In this document: one piece after another, positions 53,387-57,413 of the stretch
Layout of the letters: every line of letters begins with the position of its first letter
How positions within the stretch are numbered: the stretch's first letter is position 1
Assembly (NCBI GenBank): GCA_947380905.1
Contig: CANCSS010000012.1
Location: 1 to 57,413 of the forward strand
From: Chitinophagaceae bacterium
GTDB taxonomy: Bacteria; Bacteroidota; Bacteroidia; Chitinophagales; Chitinophagaceae
Length of the DNA: 57,413 bases
Direction: 5' to 3'
Program-made: the position numbers and the translations under genes
Notes under the pieces: model-generated
What the model was told of the DNA's origin: nothing
The model's input: the letters and a program-made list of their open reading frames with translations, nothing else
Database searches by the model: none

Positions 53387-53401
53387 AATTGCAATACAAT
53401 T

Positions 53402-54109
53402 TTAATCAAACTGAATTACACCAAATCGATTAAACTCATGGAAGCTGGCTATTACAGGCGACCAGGACCATTTAATCATTTTGCCTGAATCATAATCTAA
53501 TCTATAAAAATTGGCATTCCAACAAGTGCCTTTTTTTATGTCCGTATTTTCGAGTGGACTAAAAATAGAGTAGGGGAAAAATAATTCAGCGCTCCATTTG
53601 TACATTTGATTATTTTCTTCGTGTACAAAAACTTTTTTTGTAACTTTTTTATTCGCTGTATAATGCCAAGGAATCCAACCGTTGATCTTGTTTTTTAAAT
53701 TAGGTATCAGCAACACCAATTCTGCATTGTGTGCATTCACTTCATATTCCAAGTAGATGGGTGTTTTAGGTTCTGGATGAAAGAAAACTTCAAAAACATC
53801 CGCCTTAAAAAGGTTTTCAAAATCATTGTAATATTCGCTGGTTATCTTTTTATCATTCCCGGTAAAGAAAACATAAATACCTGCGTCTGAATAAATCGTT
53901 TTAAATTTTGTATCGTAGCCGCTAACACCAGAATCTAATTGAGTTAAAGGCACCCAGTTGGTTAAGTTCCAATTCGCATTGGTTCCTTTTCCATCTATTT
54001 CAAAATCGGCTGTTTTTTTAACTTTTAAAGTATCAGGAAAGGTATTACTGCTTGCAAAAGCCAATTGCATTGTAAAAATTGCAAAAAGCAAAGGGGTTAT
54101 TTTTTTCAT
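53402..54109 (-). CDS. Exported CBM9-like carbohydrate-binding protein
   Basis: A 235-residue protein with a signal peptide (about residues 1-19, ending LAFAS) and a single carbohydrate-binding family 9-like domain: ADFEIDGKGTNANWNLTNWVPL, FKTIYSDAGIYVFFTGNDKKI, LFKADVFEVFFHPEPKTPIYLEYEVNA, WSAELFFPYSIF, WNANFYRLDYDSGK and the end HEFNRFGVIQFD. It probably binds a sugar or sugar acid in the periplasm. It lies 74 bases downstream of pxpB on the same strand but more likely belongs to the sugar locus by function. Confidence 0.8.
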   Translation of the reverse strand: MKKITPLLFAIFTMQLAFASSNTFPDTLKVKKTADFEIDGKGTNANWNLTNWVPLTQLDSGVSGYDTKFKTIYSDAGIYVFFTGNDKKITSEYYNDFENLFKADVFEVFFHPEPKTPIYLEYEVNAHNAELVLLIPNLKNKINGWIPWHYTANKKVTKKVFVHEENNQMYKWSAELFFPYSIFSPLENTDIKKGTCWNANFYRLDYDSGKMIKWSWSPVIASFHEFNRFGVIQFD

Positions 54110-54183
54110 AGTAGGTGAAATTAATGCTCTTTAAAGATAGGATATTTGAATGAGTTAAGCCCTCTATCAAAGGCTTGAGCGCG

Positions 54184-54927
54184 TCAATGAGTTCCTTTAA
54201 AAGAGGTCAATTCTTTGACAGAGATGGGATAAAACTGAACTTGGTCTCCTGTCTTCAATAAGGCCAACTTAGAAGGATGCGGATCAAAAATGGGTAAGGG
54301 TGTTTTGCCTATTATTTGCCAACCTCCAGGGGAATCCATGGGATAGATGCCCGTTTGTGGTCCTGCAATACCAACACTACCAGAAAAAACTTTGGGCCTG
54401 GGTGTGGCATGTCTGGGCATTTGAATTGCTTCAGGAACCTTTCCCATGTAGGCAAAGCCCGGCATAAAGCCAATACAATACACGGTGTAAATTTCACGGT
54501 GGTGTAGCTCAATAATAGTTTCGATGGATTGCTTGGTATAAGCAGCCAAAGCGGCTAAATCAATGCCAAATTGAGGATCGTAACAAACAGGAATTTGAAG
54601 GAGGGTAGTTTTTTCGTCTACTGGTGGCTTTGCGTTTTCTTTTTCAATGAAGGAAGGAAGTTCTTTTTTGAAAAACAACAGTGGCTCCATTTTTTCCGAT
54701 TGATAATATCCAGTGACATCAAAGACAATGGTAATGGTTTGATAAGCGGGTATGATGTCTTTGATCCAAGTATAGATGCTTTTTAATGCATAACAAGCAA
54801 CAGTTGTCTTTTTAATTTGTAAAATGGAATTGGTTGAAAGCGAAGTATTTATTGAAAGCACAATGGCGTGATCTCCTAAATAATTGTATTGGACTGGGGA
54901 GCTATGTAAAGTAGATTCAGAATGCAT
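54184..54927 (-). CDS. pxpB: 5-oxoprolinase subunit B (KipI-like)
   Basis: Third subunit of the ATP-dependent 5-oxoprolinase PxpABC, of the KipI/allophanate hydrolase subunit 1 type. The 247-residue protein has the opening YLGDHAIVLSI, the IPVCYDPQFGIDLAALAAYTKQSIETIIELH segment, YTVYCIGFMPGFAYMGKVPEAIQMPRHATPR and GSVGIAGPQTGIYPMDSPGGWQIIGKTP, all family hallmarks. It points towards pxpC on the same strand, but about 18 kb of other genes lies between. The ATG is preceded within a few bases by TACCTTTTG on the minus strand, a one-base-long -7 variant. Confidence 0.92.
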   Translation of the reverse strand: MHSESTLHSSPVQYNYLGDHAIVLSINTSLSTNSILQIKKTTVACYALKSIYTWIKDIIPAYQTITIVFDVTGYYQSEKMEPLLFFKKELPSFIEKENAKPPVDEKTTLLQIPVCYDPQFGIDLAALAAYTKQSIETIIELHHREIYTVYCIGFMPGFAYMGKVPEAIQMPRHATPRPKVFSGSVGIAGPQTGIYPMDSPGGWQIIGKTPLPIFDPHPSKLALLKTGDQVQFYPISVKELTSFKGTH

Positions 54928-55012
54928 ACCAAAAGGTAATTATTTTTAGGGTATTTATAAAAAAATTAGCCTCTTTTAACCTAAGAGACAATCGAACTAA
55001 AACAAAAAAAGG

Positions 55013-55020
55013 TATATTTG
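55013..55020 (+). promoter_or_regulatory. Predicted -7 element of sulfatase gene
   Basis: TATATTTG matches TAnnTTTG exactly, 49 bases before the preferred ATG at 55070. Confidence 0.4.
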
Positions 55021-55069
55021 ATTAGGTACTTTTATATAAATATCGGTGAATGAATTAAAGCTACATAGT

Positions 55070-56578
55070 ATGAAAAAATATTTTTTATTTTTATGGCTAA
55101 CACCGTTTTGTTTGCTGCTATTTTTAAGTGGAGCGGCTCAATCTAAAAAATCTCAGCCTAATATTATTTATATCTATGCCGATGACATGGGCTATGGTGA
55201 ATTAGGATCTTACGGGCAAAAGAAAATTAGAACTCCTCATTTAGATCAAATGGCCAAAGAGGGCATGCGTTTTACACAACATTACAGCAGTGCTCCTGTT
55301 TGTGCGCCATCTCGTTGTATGTTGATGACTGGAAAAAATCCCGGGCATTCCTACATCAGAGGCAATTATGAATTAGGTGGTTTTGCAGATTATGAGGAAG
55401 GAGGTCAAATGCCATTGCAAGAAGGAGCCTATACGTTAGCGGCTATGTTAAAAGAGAGAGGCTACCACACCGCTTTAGTAGGTAAGTGGGGTATGGGTGT
55501 TACAGGAACAACAGGAAGTCCTTTAAAACAAGGTTTTGATTATTACTATGGCTACTTAGATCAAAAGCAAGCGCACAATTATTATCCAACACATTTATGG
55601 GAAAATGATCATTGGGATAGTTTAAACAATCCTATCATCAATGTGCATACTGCTATTGATCCAAAAACGGCTACGGATGCTGATTTTGAAAAGTACCGAG
55701 GCAAGGATTATGCTCCTGCAAAAATGACAGAGAAGGCGTTGGCTTTTATCGATAAAAATAAGCATCAACCATTTTTTCTTTATTTGCCTTATACCATTCC
55801 ACATTTGTCATTACAGGCACCCGAGGAATATGTAAAAAAATACATTGGACAATTTCAGGAGCAGCCCTATTATGGAGACAAGGGCTATGCGCCCAATAAG
55901 TATCCACTTTCTACGTATGCTGCAATGATTACTTTTTTAGATGATCAAGTGGGAATTATTTTAGATAGAATTAAAAAATTAGGGTTGGACGAGCATACCA
56001 TCATTATGTTTTCCAGTGACAATGGTGCTACTTTTTCGGCGGGGGTAGATGTCAATTTTTTTAATAGTGTGAGCGGACTTCGCGGATTAAAAATGGATTT
56101 ATATGAAGGAGGCATCAAAGTGCCCTTTATTGCTAGATGGCCTGGAAAAATAAAAGCGAATACCAGTTCCAATATATTATCAGTACAATATGATATCATG
56201 CCTACTTTGGCAGAATTAACTGGGAAGCCAGTAAAAAAATTAGATGGTGTTTCCTTGTTGCCCACTTTATTGGGTAAAGAAAATCATCAAGCAGCACGTG
56301 AATTTATGTATTTTGAGTATCCCGAAAATGGTGGCCAAATAGCTGTAAGGATAGGTAAGTGGAAGGGAGTAAAAATGAATGTGCTTAAAAATCCATTGGG
56401 CAATTGGGAATTGTATGATGTAGAAATGGATCCACTTGAAAAAAATAATATAGCAGGAGCTAATTTAAGTATGATCGAAAAAATGAAAGCAATTGCAGTC
56501 TCGCAGCATCTTCATCCTCAAGTATTAGAGTGGGAATTTATTGATCCTAAAATAAAAAAAGCAGCCAACTTAAAATAG
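55070..56578 (+). CDS. Exported sulfatase (formylglycine type)
   Basis: Arylsulfatase-family hydrolase of 502 residues from ATG 55070 (GTG 55046 is possible but adds residues before the signal peptide). The signal peptide covers about residues 1-24 (FLSGAAQ). The metal residues Asp38-Asp39 lie in YADDMGYGELGSYG, and the maturation motif Cys78-Ala-Pro-Ser-Arg82 marks the Cys converted to formylglycine by a sulfatase-maturing enzyme. GKWGMG, FLDDQVG and FSSDNGA with WPGKI follow as in the family. The substrate, perhaps a sulfated glycan, is unknown. The stop lies inside a terminator hairpin. Confidence 0.92.
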   Translation: MKKYFLFLWLTPFCLLLFLSGAAQSKKSQPNIIYIYADDMGYGELGSYGQKKIRTPHLDQMAKEGMRFTQHYSSAPVCAPSRCMLMTGKNPGHSYIRGNYELGGFADYEEGGQMPLQEGAYTLAAMLKERGYHTALVGKWGMGVTGTTGSPLKQGFDYYYGYLDQKQAHNYYPTHLWENDHWDSLNNPIINVHTAIDPKTATDADFEKYRGKDYAPAKMTEKALAFIDKNKHQPFFLYLPYTIPHLSLQAPEEYVKKYIGQFQEQPYYGDKGYAPNKYPLSTYAAMITFLDDQVGIILDRIKKLGLDEHTIIMFSSDNGATFSAGVDVNFFNSVSGLRGLKMDLYEGGIKVPFIARWPGKIKANTSSNILSVQYDIMPTLAELTGKPVKKLDGVSLLPTLLGKENHQAAREFMYFEYPENGGQIAVRIGKWKGVKMNVLKNPLGNWELYDVEMDPLEKNNIAGANLSMIEKMKAIAVSQHLHPQVLEWEFIDPKIKKAANLK

Positions 56579-56591
56579 TGGCTGCTTTTTT
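56554..56591. terminator. Bidirectional terminator between sulfatase and oxidoreductase
   Basis: AAAAAAAGCAGCCA (56554-56567) pairs with TGGCTGCTTTTTT (56579-56591) over an 11-base loop that contains the sulfatase stop. A and T runs flank both sides, so it can serve both convergent genes. Confidence 0.85.
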
Positions 56592-56609
56592 GTAGGTCGT
56601 TGAATGACC

Positions 56610-57413
56610 TTATTTAATCTCTTGCTCGGTAATTTTTCCTGTGGTTTTATGTTTTAGAATTAATTTTTTAGCGCCGTAATGCGTCATCTCTTCTTTGATT
56701 AAATAATGATCCTTATCGTACTCAACCAAATGACTTTCTTTTGTTAAGCCAGTTTTACCTCTCCATACATCTAGTTTCACTGGCTCCCATAATTTTGTCT
56801 TTGCAGATTTATAAGCCGCATCTAAAATGCAGTTAACCACATAGCCATCATAAAATGTTTCTTTAGGGGCTTCTCCTTTTTCCATAGAATTAAACATATC
56901 CATAAACATATGGTTGTAGCCTAATTCATTGAGTTCGTCACCCACTGGGAACAACCAACCGCTATTGCTTTCTGATTTTTCTGAAATATAATCACCACCT
57001 TTTCCAGTAGTAAACATTTCAAAACCGGTTCTTAAAAAACTATTGATCCAAATAGTGCCTTCTGTTCCCATCACTTCATCTCTTAAATCCAAACCTCCTC
57101 TAAAAGTCCAGCTTACTTCAAATTGACCAATAGCCCCATTCTCATACTTTACCAGTCCAATGGCATGGTCTTCGGCATCAATTGGTTTTACTTGCGTGTC
57201 GGCCCAACACATTACTTCAATGGGCTTAATGTCTTTACCAATATAACTTCTTGAAATTTCAACACAATGACATCCTAAATCTAAAATACAGCCACCGCCC
57301 GCTTGTTCGATATTCCAAAACCATTCACTGTGTGGGCCAGGATGTGTTTCGCGCGACTTTGCCCATAAAATTCTACCAACGGCACCTTCTTTTACACTTT
57401 GATGTGCTTTGAT
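56610..57413 (-). CDS. Gfo/Idh/MocA family oxidoreductase, 5' end outside window
   Basis: C-terminal 267 residues of a NAD(P)-dependent sugar or inositol dehydrogenase-like protein. The frame stays open from the stop at 56610 to the window edge, so the N-terminal Rossmann domain lies beyond 57413; the Met at 57212 is internal. Seen motifs are [24 protein letters not shown] near the edge (the substrate-domain strand with the conserved His) and [24 protein letters not shown]. Relatives act on hexoses, inositols or glycosides; the substrate is unknown. It is convergent with the sulfatase gene. Confidence 0.85.
   Translation of the reverse strand: MKAHQSVKEGAVGRILWAKSRETHPGPHSEWFWNIEQAGGGCILDLGCHCVEISRSYIGKDIKPIEVMCWADTQVKPIDAEDHAIGLVKYENGAIGQFEVSWTFRGGLDLRDEVMGTEGTIWINSFLRTGFEMFTTGKGGDYISEKSESNSGWLFPVGDELNELGYNHMFMDMFNSMEKGEAPKETFYDGYVVNCILDAAYKSAKTKLWEPVKLDVWRGKTGLTKESHLVEYDKDHYLIKEEMTHYGAKKLILKHKTTGKITEQEIK

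Noticed and set aside
35763..54183. Block between pxpC and pxpB considered as a transposon or genomic island with mobility genes
   Set aside because: No transposase, integrase, tRNA boundary or clear terminal repeats were seen; only the split gene order supports insertion.
1..57413. CRISPR arrays, toxin-antitoxin pairs, restriction systems and prophage
   Set aside because: No regularly spaced repeats and none of the matching protein families were found on either strand.

Overview
The window is AT-rich chromosomal DNA from a member of the Bacteroidota, most likely of the Chitinophagaceae type (lineage inferred from gene content, not from a database search). Supporting signs are a SusC/SusD pair, a PorD (DUF4835) type IX secretion gene, an Rpb6-like omega subunit, two perfect TTTG-N19/21-TAnnTTTG promoters (grpE and tRNA-Ala), many other TAnnTTTG -7 elements placed a few bases before start codons, and almost no Shine-Dalgarno sequences. 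No transposase, integrase, phage gene or CRISPR array was seen.

From 1 to 30 kb lies dense housekeeping DNA: rpsA; bamD-rpoZ; porD-DUF4296; a peroxiredoxin; an array of hairpins; an RlmI-like methyltransferase; grpE-dnaJ; hpt; a LysM glucosaminidase; an O-methyltransferase and a solute:sodium symporter; a LOG protein; a GlcD-like oxidase; a deoxynucleoside kinase; trpS; recG; an aminopeptidase P; pssA-purS; rsmI; an M1 peptidase; rsmG with a glycosyltransferase; tgt-lptF; and a mitochondrial-type citrate synthase. Next come a small lipoprotein, tRNA-Ala(GGC) and a TonB-dependent receptor that starts five bases after the tRNA.

From 32.9 to 54.9 kb is the most interesting part. The minus-strand genes pxpB (54.9 kb), pxpC (35.8 kb), pxpA and an NRAMP-type transporter have the order expected of a 5-oxoprolinase operon, but about 18 kb separates pxpB from pxpC. 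The separating block holds SusC/SusD, a small NTF2-like protein, a DUF5107/TPR protein, a sorbosone-dehydrogenase-like propeller with cytochrome c, an amidohydrolase/deacetylase, a lactonase fused to RidA, a second RidA, a SelA/DgaE-like PLP enzyme, an RraA-like aldolase, a BASS-family transporter and a CBM9-like protein. Nearly all the enzymes carry Sec, Tat or lipoprotein signals. I infer a periplasmic, non-phosphorylating route: oxidise an (N-acetyl)amino sugar, open the lactone, deacetylate, eliminate ammonia through the PLP enzyme with RidA help, cleave the 2-keto-3-deoxy acid, and import the keto acid through the BASS carrier. The parts are recognisable families; the assembled, exported pathway is a hypothesis.

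The right end has a formylglycine-type sulfatase and the C-terminal part of a Gfo/Idh/MocA oxidoreductase that runs off the window, facing each other across a shared hairpin terminator.
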